A DNA stretch of 64,000 nucleotides from assembly GCA_039602395.1 (NCBI GenBank), contig JBCNJP010000006.1, positions 11,210,952-11,274,951 on the forward strand, in the 5' to 3' direction. The notes under the pieces are model-generated. The model was not told the DNA's origin. It did no database searches and saw only the letters and a list, made by a program, of their open reading frames with translations. A program made the position numbers and the translations under genes. The DNA comes from Deinandra increscens subsp. villosa. Taxonomy: Eukaryota; Streptophyta; Magnoliopsida; Asterales; Asteraceae. Shown here in pieces: positions 50,384-60,531 of this stretch (the stretch's first letter is position 1; each line of letters opens with the position of its first letter).

Positions 50384-52001
50384 GTCGAGATTACTAGCTG
50401 ATCACCTGCGTTTCTTCTTCTGAGTTCCGACTCTCCTGTTTAGACTTAGTTGGCTTCTTTTGGGCTTAGGGCTTGATTGTGTTTCACGGGCCTGGACCCA
50501 TTTACCCTCGAACCACACTCTCGACTTGATATTTAAAATGTTGTAATCAGTTATCAGTCGACATAGTTGTTTGATCCGAATGGGATTTTCTTTTACCACC
50601 TTGCAATATTGATTTTTATGAATTCTGAAAATCATGTTTGTTGATCGAGCTTTTTTTTTAGATTGTTAGAAGTTTTACATAAATCAAAATGATGTCAAAT
50701 TTCGAGGTTTCTAGTTGTACTTACAACCATTAAGTTGCTTGACAAGATCTAAAACCAGTATAAGAATGTAATCGATCGGATGTTGTTTGTGAGTGTTTTT
50801 TGAGATATTAGTGAGCGTTTTTTACTTTTAAGAGATTAGATTAAAAAAAAAATCACGTTTGTGATGTTATAGAGTGATTCTAATAACACCGGTTCAAAGA
50901 CAACGATCGAGAAATTGGATAGGCTACGACTAGTTTGGATACAAAAACACCACCAAACAAGACGGTAGGGCTGCGATTCCAAACTGGAGATACAAACTCA
51001 CCACTACGGTTAGGAAATCGGGCCTAAGATCACCACCCATCGTGCCACGGTTGAACTAGCAAAGAAAGAAATTGAACTCAAACTTTTAAGATAAATAACA
51101 CAAAATACTTCATAATCATTCTCTTCTTCCCATACAAGAGACTAAATAGACAAAATAAAGTCACTAACCGATGATCCTACTAACAAGGAAAAACCACCTA
51201 CTACTTCACTAATATCAAGGGTGTTTTAAGAGAATTAAAAATACATATGCATATAAATATAAAATAGAAATAAAAACAAGGAATTAAAATGCAAAAGGGG
51301 ATTAAACGGAAGCTGCTGCATTAAGGGCTCACGTAAATATAGGAAACGTGAATTGTTGCATGAGGAGTTCACGTCACTTTTTCATACGAACCAGCTGGTT
51401 AGATTGACCCAGTTGTCTATGACCAATGTAGTCGGGTCTTGACCCGATAACTTCGAACCCATTTGATTCGATGTTACCAACGTTGATGATGTATGTCTGG
51501 CCGGATCCATCCGTTACAATCGGACCAATGCGGCCAAGAAGGCAAAACTTACGTGTACCGCACCGGTCTAGTGGAGTCGGTGCGGCAGACAAACTCCGGT
51601 CTAGGCAACTTACCTAGGACCATGAGTGTCACCTGACTCCCTCGCTAGAAGAAGGTAGGCCTGAACTACCCAGTCTAGGCCCGCCAGGTACTCAGTACCA
51701 ATCATCAATCATCTTTGTCATAAGGGTGGACAGAGTGGTTTTCGGTTTGGGGGTTCGGCTTGAGGGGCTTCCTCGGTAACAATGGGTTACCACACCAAGT
51801 GAATCCGCTAATGTTTTTCGGCTTCTAAAACGAAACCGTTAGGGTTTAGTAAGCCGAATGTAACCGAGCATTTGTGACCTGAGGGTGGGGATCATACTCT
51901 TCAAATTAAGAAGGGACCACAAAATTAAGGACATTGAGCAATTAACTTCTTCAAATTTTAGTTTAAAAATTAAAGAGAAAATCTTTTGATATGAAGTCTA
52001 A
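50384..52001. other. 5' flank and intergenic, no gene recognised
   Basis: The first few hundred bases should include the promoter of the minus-strand tRNA-binding protein gene; no clear TATA is seen. A 72-codon minus ORF at 51374-51592 (PTPLDRCGTRKFCLLGRIGP) has protein-like composition but no known motif, and may be a retroelement fragment. Confidence 0.45.
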
Positions 52002-53007
52002 GGGTCCGTTTGGTTCGTGGATTGTTTTGTAATGAAATTGGAATTTAAATTGGAATTGGAATTGAAATGAAATCTTTTGAAAATGAATACGTGTTTGGTT
52101 TGTAAATTTATTTAAGGAATTGGAATGTCTTTAAAAGAAAAAGATAAAATTACCCTTATAATCAATTCCATTTCTCTTCCTGGTTCCTCTCAAGCCCCAA
52201 CCCTAATCTCTATATACCATCGATCTCATGAGTCACGACCATCAAATCTGTTGTTTTTATAAATTGTTCCCCATCGTTGGTTCTAGAAATCGTCTTCTCC
52301 ATCGTCGATTTTGAAGGATGCTTATCCCCATCGTTAATTCCAGAAACGGTCTTCGAAGGATGCTTATCTCCATCGATCTCATGAGTCACGGCCAAAAAAA
52401 TTGCCACCTTGAATGCTTAATATGTTATCACGAAAGGGACAAAGAGAGATGGTTTGCTTATCCCCATCGTTAATTCCAGAAACGGTCTTCATCTTCCCTT
52501 AGCTTCTTGAATCTTATCCATCTTCTTTTTTATTTAGGAATGAACAATTTTGGGTTTTGATTTGACCTATTTATGCTCAGTTTGTTGTTGAAGTAATGAT
52601 GAAGACGATTTTTTATGAAGATGAAAATGAAGAACCAATTTCGAGTGTAGATGCAGACGAAGATGATTTCTCATGATGAAGACAAATATGATTTTAAGTT
52701 ATTTGGTTTGATTTCTAATTTGATTTTGATTTCATGTTCACATTTGATTTCTATATTTTGGATGAAACAAAAATGATGAATCAATTTCATTTTGGAAGTT
52801 CAGAGATCTGACGAAGACAAAAGGACTTCTTGGTCATTTATAACGAATGTTTCAGATTCCATCAAGTTGTGGAAGGAATTCAAAATCCTATGAATGGAGG
52901 AAAGTTTTCCATTCCAATTCCATTAGAAAACCAGCCAAACACAATTTTCATTGAAAAGTTTTCCCTCCAATGAAAATCCTAGCAAAATCCATGAACCAAA
53001 TGGAACC
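52002..53007. mobile_element. non-autonomous PIF/Harbinger-like element (about 1.0 kb)
   Basis: The ends GGGTCCGTTTGGTTCGTGGA and (complement) GGTTCCATTTGGTTCATGGA agree at about 16 of 20 positions. They are flanked by TAA on both sides (51999-52001 and 53008-53010). Interior duplicated blocks include 'catcgatctcatgagtcacg' twice (about 52218 and 52374). No transposase is present. Confidence 0.65.
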
Positions 53008-53010
53008 TAA

Positions 53011-53539
53011 GGCTTCAATTCTAAACCATACCCACTAAAAATAAAGCCTAAGGCTTCAATTTCTCTTTCACCCATCTCTTTCATGTGTCATCATACTATT
53101 GGATAAAAAAATAATGAAACCTAAGGCTTCATCTCTAACCATACCCACATCCTAAGTATCCACCTGCAACACTCGCCTGTTACACCTGCTCATACCCAAA
53201 ATGGAATGAAGCATTAATAACGCTTAAGATAAAGGGTGAGCATTATAAATACCCTCCTCAACCACTTGGGGAGGGATCATTAACCTCTTCCGGACTATCA
53301 TACTTAGTATCGGTCATACTCATAACTATACATGCCGCACGACAGCATACATACACATACATAACTATACACGAGGGTAGATCTGGGATGGCAATGATGA
53401 AGGAGTTACTCCAGGTCTGAGCCAGACGAACAATCTCCCACCTTTGTTTCTAACTCTCATTCCTATCCAGGTCCGAAGCCAAGGTAGCAATCTGAAGCAA
53501 CCCCATCCTCATAGTTAAGCTGAAGATAGTCGGGCCGTC
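53011..53539. other. repeat-derived intergenic sequence
   Basis: Duplicated 'cctaaggcttcaat' phrases flank the Harbinger-like element. The rest resembles retroelement LTR sequence. No gene is seen. Confidence 0.4.
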
Positions 53540-53971
53540 TGTCACACCCCAACCGACAGTGGAATATGTGGGGGTGCGATGATTGTCCAAATGCACACAA
53601 CACTAATTTAGGTTGCGATATTATTAATTAATACCCATTTCATAGCATAACATAAAAGCATAGTTGAAACATATTCAGGAATTAAAATCCAAGTAAACAA
53701 CCATAGTAATTAATAGAAGTTTTATATTTTATTTGAAGGTATCTCTAGGCCCATGCAACCTACGGTGATGAAATCTAATATCAAGCGGCATTACCAGCAA
53801 CATGTATAACAAAAGAGTCAACTAAAAATAGTTGGTGAGTAATCATAGGTTTTTATAAAATGATATCGTTCCAAAAAATGCGTTCATGAGGGATACTAAT
53901 GTTCAGTAGTGAAATAAATAAGTTATGAAAAGAAATGTAAAAATGAGTGTAATCCAACCCTTGACAATTAG

Positions 53972-54301
53972 TGTTGATACATGGTCCTTGATCGTCATGT
54001 GAAGTATTGAATACAAGACGGATCACACAAAATAGCTGAGGTCCGAACTCCCAGCGAACCTGGAGTTCGGACAGCTCCGAACTTGTGGCCGAACTTGAGG
54101 TTCGGCCGATCGTGTTTCAGCTTGGATAAATAGATCATCTTGTATAGAATTGTTAAGCTTCCGTGTCATGTATTCTCTGAGTGTACTCTGTGATTCTCTG
54201 TGGTTAATACAAGTCTCATTTGTATTTACTCTTCGTGTTTTACTCGTTTACATTGATTTCATTACGACTAAGTAGAAGATCCACACGCTCAAGCAATTTC
54301 A
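53972..54301 (+). mobile_element. 5' LTR of gag-only copia element
   Basis: This is 330 bp, from TGTTGATACATGG to CAATTTCA. It differs from the 3' LTR at about five positions. The duplication ATTAG precedes it (53967-53971) and also follows the 3' LTR. The TATA region reads GGATAAATAG here but GTATAAATAG in the 3' LTR. The palindromic-looking CCGAACTCCAGG/GGAGTTCGG blocks lie in the first half. Confidence 0.95.
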
Positions 54302-54303
54302 AG

Positions 54304-54315
54304 TGGTATCAGAGC
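54304..54315 (+). other. primer-binding site
   Basis: TGGTATCAGAGC, complementary to the 3' end of initiator tRNA-Met, lies two bases after the 5' LTR. Confidence 0.95.
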
Positions 54316-54800
54316 ATTTGGTTTGCTCTACTAGTCGGAAATCAGTGTTTCTCGGAGTTTTGAGTTCAAATTCACGTTTTTGTGAAAATGTCAATCATTT
54401 TTGAGTTCGTTTGATTGTTTCGAGTGTGCTTTTTATCAAAAATTCATTTCTGAGTTGTTTCTATCAAGTTTGCTTGAATTACTGTCGAAAATTCCAGTCA
54501 AAAACGTTGAAAATCGAGAAAATGACGTCAAGTGAAACTGTCTCGTTTGAGGTTCGGACACGTTTGGTGTAACCGCTCCGAACTCCAAGTTCGGACGGAG
54601 ATCGGCCATTATTGTGGTTCGGTGAGAGTTCGGTGAGGGATCGGTCAACGTTCGGATAGAGTTCGGTGAGTGTTCGGAGTTGTTTGGTTTGTGCTCGTCT
54701 GAAGGTCAGGTTCGGAGAGAGTTCGGCGTAGCAAGGTTCGGACTAAGCTCGGACGAGGTTGGGACAAGGTTCGGAGTGAACAGTAACCTGTTTTTCGAAA

Positions 54801-55814
54801 ATGTATGATTTTCAAGCGTTCGCGGCTATTCAAAATTCGGTTCAGGCAACGATGCAAACAATGATTAACTATGATAATGAAATTGGAACAAGTCAGAAAA
54901 TTCTCAAATTAATCAAATTGGAAGATTATCATAGTTGGGTGACACGATTTGAAGCATATGTTTCTGCAAATGATATCGATATGTGGTTATCATATTCTGA
55001 ACCATATACATATCCTAAAGGTGAGGACGGGGAACCAATTCTTCAAAGAAAGCTTTCCCGTGAACAAAAGAAAGCATATCAAGCTGAGAAAAAGGCTTAT
55101 GGCACTTTAACAATGGCATTGCCTACTGATTTACTACATCAATTTTCAAGCAACTATACCGCAAAGAGTTTGTGGGATGCTCTAGAAAAGAGATGTGAAG
55201 GCAATGACCAGTACAAGAAAAGTCGACAAAAGGTGTTGAAGAAGGTATTTGATAGTTTCAAGCATTATCAAAATGAATCGATTCCAAATCTGATTGCAAG
55301 ATTTGCACATTTAATGAGTGAAATGAAGTTGGTGAATCTCACAAAAGATGAAGCTGATAAGAAAGAAAAGATCATGGAAGCTCTACCAGAGAAGTGGGAA
55401 AATTATGTGATGATGATTACTAATGATAATGATTATCCAAAGTTGTCTTTTAGTGATCTGATTCAAAGAATCCAAGCTAGGGATATGGAGTTAACAGTAA
55501 ACAAGTCACTTCCTGAACAAATTCAGAATCCTGCGGTGTATTATGGCAACAATGATTCAACTTTGAATGCTGGGAAGTCTAATATTCTTAGTTCGGCACC
55601 CCCTACAGCATTTCTGGCAGGTAAATCTGAAACTCCAAGTTATTCATCTGCTGGTTGTACTGTGTCAATTCCTAGTTCTTCGACTCAAAGTGCGTTGTCT
55701 GTTCAAACTGTCGATGATTATAATGAGTTGATGTCTGCATTGGTATCTTCATACTTTGGTGTTATCACTGGTGCTGTGAGTAATGCTGAGTTAGAAAATG
55801 AAGATTATGATTAG
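54801..55814 (+). CDS. copia gag, N-terminal part (UBN2-type), ends at an in-frame TAG
   Basis: This 337-residue ORF carries the copia gag domain: LEDYHSWVTRFEAYV (about 33-47), AYGTLTMALP, SLWDALEKRCEG, LPEKWENYVMM and LIQRIQARDMEL. Gag forms the virus-like particle that packages element RNA. The stop at 55812-55814 is followed by continued similarity in the same frame (55815 onward), so an ancestral ORF was probably cut by one nonsense change such as CAG to TAG. The start is the first ATG after the long leader (54316-54800), which itself is rich in repeated GTTCGG motifs. Confidence 0.9.
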   Translation: MYDFQAFAAIQNSVQATMQTMINYDNEIGTSQKILKLIKLEDYHSWVTRFEAYVSANDIDMWLSYSEPYTYPKGEDGEPILQRKLSREQKKAYQAEKKAYGTLTMALPTDLLHQFSSNYTAKSLWDALEKRCEGNDQYKKSRQKVLKKVFDSFKHYQNESIPNLIARFAHLMSEMKLVNLTKDEADKKEKIMEALPEKWENYVMMITNDNDYPKLSFSDLIQRIQARDMELTVNKSLPEQIQNPAVYYGNNDSTLNAGKSNILSSAPPTAFLAGKSETPSYSSAGCTVSIPSSSTQSALSVQTVDDYNELMSALVSSYFGVITGAVSNAELENEDYD

Positions 55815-55838
55815 ATTGATTATGATCATTTAGAGGAA

Positions 55839-57887
55839 ATGGATCTAAATTGGCAATATGCTATGTTGGTTCGAAGAACAAAGAAATTTTTCAATAGAAC
55901 TGGTAAGAAGAGACTGAATCAAGAGGGAAAGATTGGTTTGGACAAGTCTAAGGTGAAATGTTATAAGTGTTCAGTTTATGGTCACTTTGCTCGAGAATGT
56001 CCAAGGTCTGCGGATAGTAAATTGAAGACTGGTCAACATGCACATTTAGTTTTTCATCCATCAAATGAAGCTGAAAAGGTTGAGAAGAAATCTGCTACTC
56101 TTGCTCATGATTGGACTGATACATTTGTACATTCAAATGAATTTGCTTGGAATGCAAATTCAGCAATTAAAAAGAATCATACTCCAATCTCAATTGCTTT
56201 AACTGTTCAACATGCTGATGATGACAATTTTTTAACTGAGTCTGATTCTTCTTCAAGTGTATCTTTGGTTCAAGAAGAATTACCTAAGACTTCTAAGAGT
56301 TCAAAAGATGACGAATTTAAATGTTATAAATGTGAGAAGTTGCTCAAGGAAATTGCAAGTTTTGAACAACGTCGTCAAATTTCAACAGAAGAAATTATCA
56401 TGTTAAAGAAAGAGTTGGAGGATATTCAAAAGAAGTATTATGAGTTGGTTCATATTCATGAAGATGTTTTGAAGGAAAAGGCTCAATTAGCTGAAGAGTG
56501 TGAGAAAGCCAAAGCTGAAGCGTTAGACGCAGCTCAAGATTTTGAGAATCTATTTGAGAAGAGTTATCCGGTTCAGCAAAAATATGAAGAGACCGTTGAG
56601 AAGATTCAAAATAAGATCTTTATGCTTCAAGATGAAAATGTTCTTTACAGAGACAAGAATGAAGTGTTAACAAAAGATGTTGAGATTTACAAGCAAAAGA
56701 GAGAAAATGTACTTGAAGAATTATATGCTGAATGTGAGATCAGGAAGTTACAAACTTATGAGTATGATGATCTCAATGCAAAATTCATCAAGTCACAAAA
56801 AGAGGTGTTTGAAGGTCAACCGAAAATTAATGACTTGAAATTGGAGATTTTGGAGTTGAAAAGACAAGTTAAGAAGTGCAATTTGTCACCAACATTGCTA
56901 AATTTCTTATACAACCAGGATCAGAGTTCAGAGAAGTCTAAGGAAGAAAATATTCACTTGGTACCTCAACCAGTGGATTTGATTGAAGTTACTTCTGCTC
57001 AGATTGATCCAAACAATGAATTGCATGATTACTCAAAGTTTGCTACTCCACCCAAGAAGAACAAGTCCAAGTCTAAAAAGAAGGAGAAACCTTTGGGTGA
57101 AGCTCCAAAGTTTACGTCAAAGTCTGTATTGCTGGAAAATGAGAAAGTGTTTGATAAGGTTGCTTCGAGTTCTTCATCTGCAACCGAAGAAGAAAAAGTT
57201 TTGATTGAAAAGAACAAGCTGAAGGATATCAAAGACAAATTCACTAGTGACGCTAAGTCAAGAGTTGCTTCAGGTTCTTCGTCAAATTTTTCAAAGACTC
57301 AAGGATCTAAACACAAAGGTTTAGGTTACAAAGTGTTGAAAGAACCGGTTCAAGCAAAGAAATCAGTGAAGGTTGAGAAGGCTTCTAAGAAAAAAGTTGC
57401 AAAGAAATCACCATCTCAGAAGGAATTTTCTTATTATTCTGGAAGATCTTCATCTTCAAGGAGTCCATCTCCTAGGTATGATTCTTCTGATGATTTCTTT
57501 GATAACTTTCATTCTGAACATTCATCTGATTATCAAAAGTCAAAACAATTTTTGAACAATTTTAGAGAAAGACTTTGTTATGTTTGTCGTCAACCGGGAC
57601 ATCTTGCTGCTGATTGTCCGACGACTGCATATATCCACAAAACTGCCAAATATGTGGATAACAAAGGTCAAACTTTTGATGAACCGTGGTCCCCAAAGAT
57701 TAAATCAACTCGTAACTCGTCTTGGTCTAAATCAAGTACGTCAGTTGAATCTGATTCGAGTTCCGATCAACAATTAAAGTTTTTACAAATTTGGAAACCA
57801 AAAGTTGTTTCCAAGGCCAATAAGGACTTTGTGGAAGACACCGGGCGACCCGACACTGTTGATTCGGGTCGATCCCAACGCGACTAA
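55839..57887 (+). CDS. copia gag, C-terminal part with two zinc knuckles and a coiled coil
   Basis: This 682-residue ORF is in the same frame as the upstream ORF. It begins with the conserved copia stretch NWQYAMLVRRTKKFF, then CCHC knuckle 1 (C41-x2-C44-x4-H49-x4-C54). A long charged coiled-coil region (about 160-365) and a Lys/Ser-rich segment follow, then knuckle 2 (CYVCRQPGHLAADCP, about 580-593) and an acidic tail. Zinc knuckles bind element RNA. The second knuckle and long coiled coil make this gag much larger than a minimal copia gag. The sequence stops where autonomous relatives would enter the protease. Confidence 0.9.
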   Translation: MDLNWQYAMLVRRTKKFFNRTGKKRLNQEGKIGLDKSKVKCYKCSVYGHFARECPRSADSKLKTGQHAHLVFHPSNEAEKVEKKSATLAHDWTDTFVHSNEFAWNANSAIKKNHTPISIALTVQHADDDNFLTESDSSSSVSLVQEELPKTSKSSKDDEFKCYKCEKLLKEIASFEQRRQISTEEIIMLKKELEDIQKKYYELVHIHEDVLKEKAQLAEECEKAKAEALDAAQDFENLFEKSYPVQQKYEETVEKIQNKIFMLQDENVLYRDKNEVLTKDVEIYKQKRENVLEELYAECEIRKLQTYEYDDLNAKFIKSQKEVFEGQPKINDLKLEILELKRQVKKCNLSPTLLNFLYNQDQSSEKSKEENIHLVPQPVDLIEVTSAQIDPNNELHDYSKFATPPKKNKSKSKKKEKPLGEAPKFTSKSVLLENEKVFDKVASSSSSATEEEKVLIEKNKLKDIKDKFTSDAKSRVASGSSSNFSKTQGSKHKGLGYKVLKEPVQAKKSVKVEKASKKKVAKKSPSQKEFSYYSGRSSSSRSPSPRYDSSDDFFDNFHSEHSSDYQKSKQFLNNFRERLCYVCRQPGHLAADCPTTAYIHKTAKYVDNKGQTFDEPWSPKIKSTRNSSWSKSSTSVESDSSSDQQLKFLQIWKPKVVSKANKDFVEDTGRPDTVDSGRSQRD

Positions 57888-58530
57888 TGTTTTATTTGGT
57901 GTCAAGCAGGTGTTTCAGGAAAACCTTTCAGTGATTAAAAATTGCTGATTGTGAAATATCTGTTTTAATTAAATTGAATTTCAAAATCAATTTTGTTTTT
58001 CAAAATTCTACACTACTAGTATTCGTGTTGGTTGATCATTTTTCTTGTTTTTCACTTCTTCTCATCCTGAGGGGGAGTTTGTTTTTGCAAAAATATAAAT
58101 ATAGTGTGTTGTTTTTCAATTAGTAAAAATGAAAATCTATAAATAGAGTTGTCATTTTTAGGGGGAGAAATTTGAAAAAGACAAAAACATTTGAAAAAAA
58201 AATGCAAAAAGCCAAAAACATTGAAAAATGAGAAATTGTATCCGACATGATTGGGAAATGATGGTACATTGGCTGACATTGTTTGACTCATGGATAAAAT
58301 AGATGAAAAAGCCATAAGACCATTTGATCGATGTGTAAGGTAGGCTCGGCAAATCCGAAAGTATACAAATGTGATATATACTAAATCTGATGCTTGACCT
58401 AGTTGACAACATCTTGATGCATATCTCATGATATATCAAGAAAAAGATATGTGAAAAATGAAATGAGAAGTCACTGTGTATACTTGTGTTCATTTTGCAA
58501 AGATTTAAACTTGTTTGATTTTCATTATTT
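57888..58530 (+). other. copia 3' internal region, non-coding
   Basis: It contains two GGGGGAG purine blocks (about 58070 and 58160) that resemble internal polypurine tracts. ORFs here are AT-rich and on the wrong strand. Confidence 0.5.
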
Positions 58531-58531
58531 T

Positions 58532-58770
58532 GTCAAACGATCGGACTTTCTCTGCGTGTCGAAAGACCGACCTGATCGTTGTTCGTTTGACGTTTTTCTT
58601 TATTTTCTTTGGTGTTTCGTATAACTCATCGGACTTTCTCTGCGTGTACGGGAGTACCGACCTGATTGTTGTTGAGTTATACAACTTCAACTTGTTTTAT
58701 TTTCTTATTTGGTTAAATCCGAGGCCTTATCTGCGTATCGAAAGATCGACCTTAAGGTAGACGATTTAAC
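58532..58770 (+). ncRNA. three tandem structured stem-loops in the copia 3' region
   Basis: Stem-loops span 58532-58591, 58619-58682 and 58712-58770. Outer stems differ in sequence but stay paired: GTCAAACGA/TCGTTTGAC, GTATAACTC/GAGTTATAC and GTTAAATC/GATTTAAC. Each contains TCTGCGT, an apical hairpin (GTC-GAAA-GAC, GTAC-GGGA-GTAC, ATC-GAAA-GAT) and CGACCT. Units 1 and 2 also share an inner pairing ATCGG/CTGAT and a GTTGTT bulge. Conserved loops with changed but complementary stems indicate selection on RNA structure in the element transcript. I do not recognise the motif. Confidence 0.7.
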
Positions 58771-59490
58771 TTTCTTATTTCTTTTTGCATGAAACACAGT
58801 TGACTATATCGTGGTTACAATCATTATGTGAATAAAATCACAAATGAAATCAAAAAATGTGATAAGCTAAAGCATATCTGAGTATGTTTGATAGTGTGGG
58901 GTACATTGGTCAATGCAAATCTAATCAATACCTTAACATATCCAGATGTTACGAGTATGATTGTGCCAAGAGTTTAAAGTCGGACGAATTATATCTGCAA
59001 TCGACATGGCTTATGTGCTACAATAATCGAAATTGAAGTGTTGTTCAGCATGTTATGATCAATATGATTCCAAGTTGTGATCTTTCTCACAAAAGACAAA
59101 AATAGTGTCTGATTTTGTAATACCTTTACTTTTACTTTCAAAAAATACCAAAAAGATTTTAGGTGTGTTTTGATATAAAATTTCTAAAGCCAAAAAGATT
59201 TTGTTTCTTATTTGTTTTCGGTTGATCAACACGAAATACAAAATCATTTTTCAAAATCAAAATATCTTGGAGTCTCGAAGAGACATTTTGCACCAAGATT
59301 ATTTATGTTGGCAGGTTTCTAAGTGGAAAGAGAACATCATAACTTCAAGTCTTCTGAAGATTGTTGATAAAGAGATTACAAACGATGCAATATCAAGTAT
59401 TCAAGATTGAACTCAACGTCAAGATCGAGGAAGAGTTTGATTGATGATACAAGATACAAGTTTGAATAGAGGAGATGATACTGCACATGC
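58771..59490 (+). other. copia 3' internal region, non-coding
   Basis: AT-rich sequence without a supported ORF. It ends in the purine-rich segment before the 3' LTR. Confidence 0.5.
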
Positions 59491-59502
59491 CGAGGGGAAG
59501 TT
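59491..59502 (+). other. polypurine tract
   Basis: GAGGGGAAG lies two bases before the 3' LTR and would prime plus-strand DNA synthesis. Confidence 0.8.
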
Positions 59503-59832
59503 TGTTGATACATGGTCCTTGATCGTCATGTGAAGTATTGAATACAAGACGGATCACACAAAATAGCTGAGGTCCGAACTCCCAGCGAACCTGGAGTTCG
59601 GACAGCTCGGAACTTGTGGCCGAACTTGAGGTTCGGCCGATCGTGTTTCAGCTTGTATAAATAGATCATATTGTATAGAATTGTTAAGCTTCCGTGTCAT
59701 ATATTCTCTGAGTGTACTCTGTGATTCTCTGTGGTTAATACAAGTCTCATTTGTATTTACTCTTCGTGTTTTACTCGTTTACATTGATTTCATTACGACT
59801 AAGTAGAAGATCCACACGCTCAAGCAATTTTA
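59503..59832 (+). mobile_element. 3' LTR of gag-only copia element
   Basis: This is 330 bp from TGTTGATACATGG to CAATTTTA, followed by ATTAG. The terminal CA has become TA. It keeps the intact TATAAATA box that is altered in the 5' LTR. Confidence 0.95.
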
Positions 59833-60031
59833 ATTAGGCTTTCAATCACAAGGCGCCCAAGCCAAGGCAGGCCAAATGGGCTTATCAGGCCAGTAGATCT
59901 ATTATCGTAACCCCGACATGTTTAGTGTTAATAATTACGCATAATCATTCATCGTTCAATCGTTCAATCGTTCATCGCCTATCGTTCAATCGTTCATCGT
60001 TCAACCAACACAATTCACATAAGTTTCAAAG

Positions 60032-60531
60032 NNNNNNNNNNNNNNNNNNNNNNNNNNNNNNNNNNNNNNNNNNNNNNNNNNNNNNNNNNNNNNNNNNNNN
60101 NNNNNNNNNNNNNNNNNNNNNNNNNNNNNNNNNNNNNNNNNNNNNNNNNNNNNNNNNNNNNNNNNNNNNNNNNNNNNNNNNNNNNNNNNNNNNNNNNNNN
60201 NNNNNNNNNNNNNNNNNNNNNNNNNNNNNNNNNNNNNNNNNNNNNNNNNNNNNNNNNNNNNNNNNNNNNNNNNNNNNNNNNNNNNNNNNNNNNNNNNNNN
60301 NNNNNNNNNNNNNNNNNNNNNNNNNNNNNNNNNNNNNNNNNNNNNNNNNNNNNNNNNNNNNNNNNNNNNNNNNNNNNNNNNNNNNNNNNNNNNNNNNNNN
60401 NNNNNNNNNNNNNNNNNNNNNNNNNNNNNNNNNNNNNNNNNNNNNNNNNNNNNNNNNNNNNNNNNNNNNNNNNNNNNNNNNNNNNNNNNNNNNNNNNNNN
60501 NNNNNNNNNNNNNNNNNNNNNNNNNNNNNNN
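60032..60531. other. scaffold gap (500 N)
   Basis: Exactly 500 undetermined bases joining contigs B and C. Confidence 1.

Larger units (their letters stand above)
53972..59832 (+). mobile_element. non-autonomous copia LTR retrotransposon (gag only, 5.86 kb)
   Basis: The structure is LTR, PBS, interrupted gag-like ORF, structured 3' region, PPT, LTR, with 5-bp duplication ATTAG (53967-53971 and 59833-59837). No protease, integrase, reverse transcriptase or RNase H motifs occur between gag and the 3' LTR. Movement would need enzymes from a related autonomous element. LTR identity of about 98.5% indicates a fairly recent insertion. Confidence 0.9.
53540..60031 (-). mobile_element. Tekay-type LTR, minus orientation, interrupted by a copia element and cut by a gap
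   Basis: It starts TGTCACACCCCAACCGAC at 53540. The sense-specific motif 'agttggtgagtaatcatagg' (about 53831) reads like the one at 15403, giving the minus orientation. It continues after the copia insertion (from 59838) with 'tcgttcaatcgttca' repeats (59945-60005) and runs into the N gap. The preceding five bases (CCGTC) do not match those after 62977, so it is not the partner of that LTR. Confidence 0.5.

Noticed and set aside
57029..57244. Minus-strand ORF rich in Ser/Phe/Leu
   Set aside because: It is the antisense of the lysine-rich part of the copia gag.
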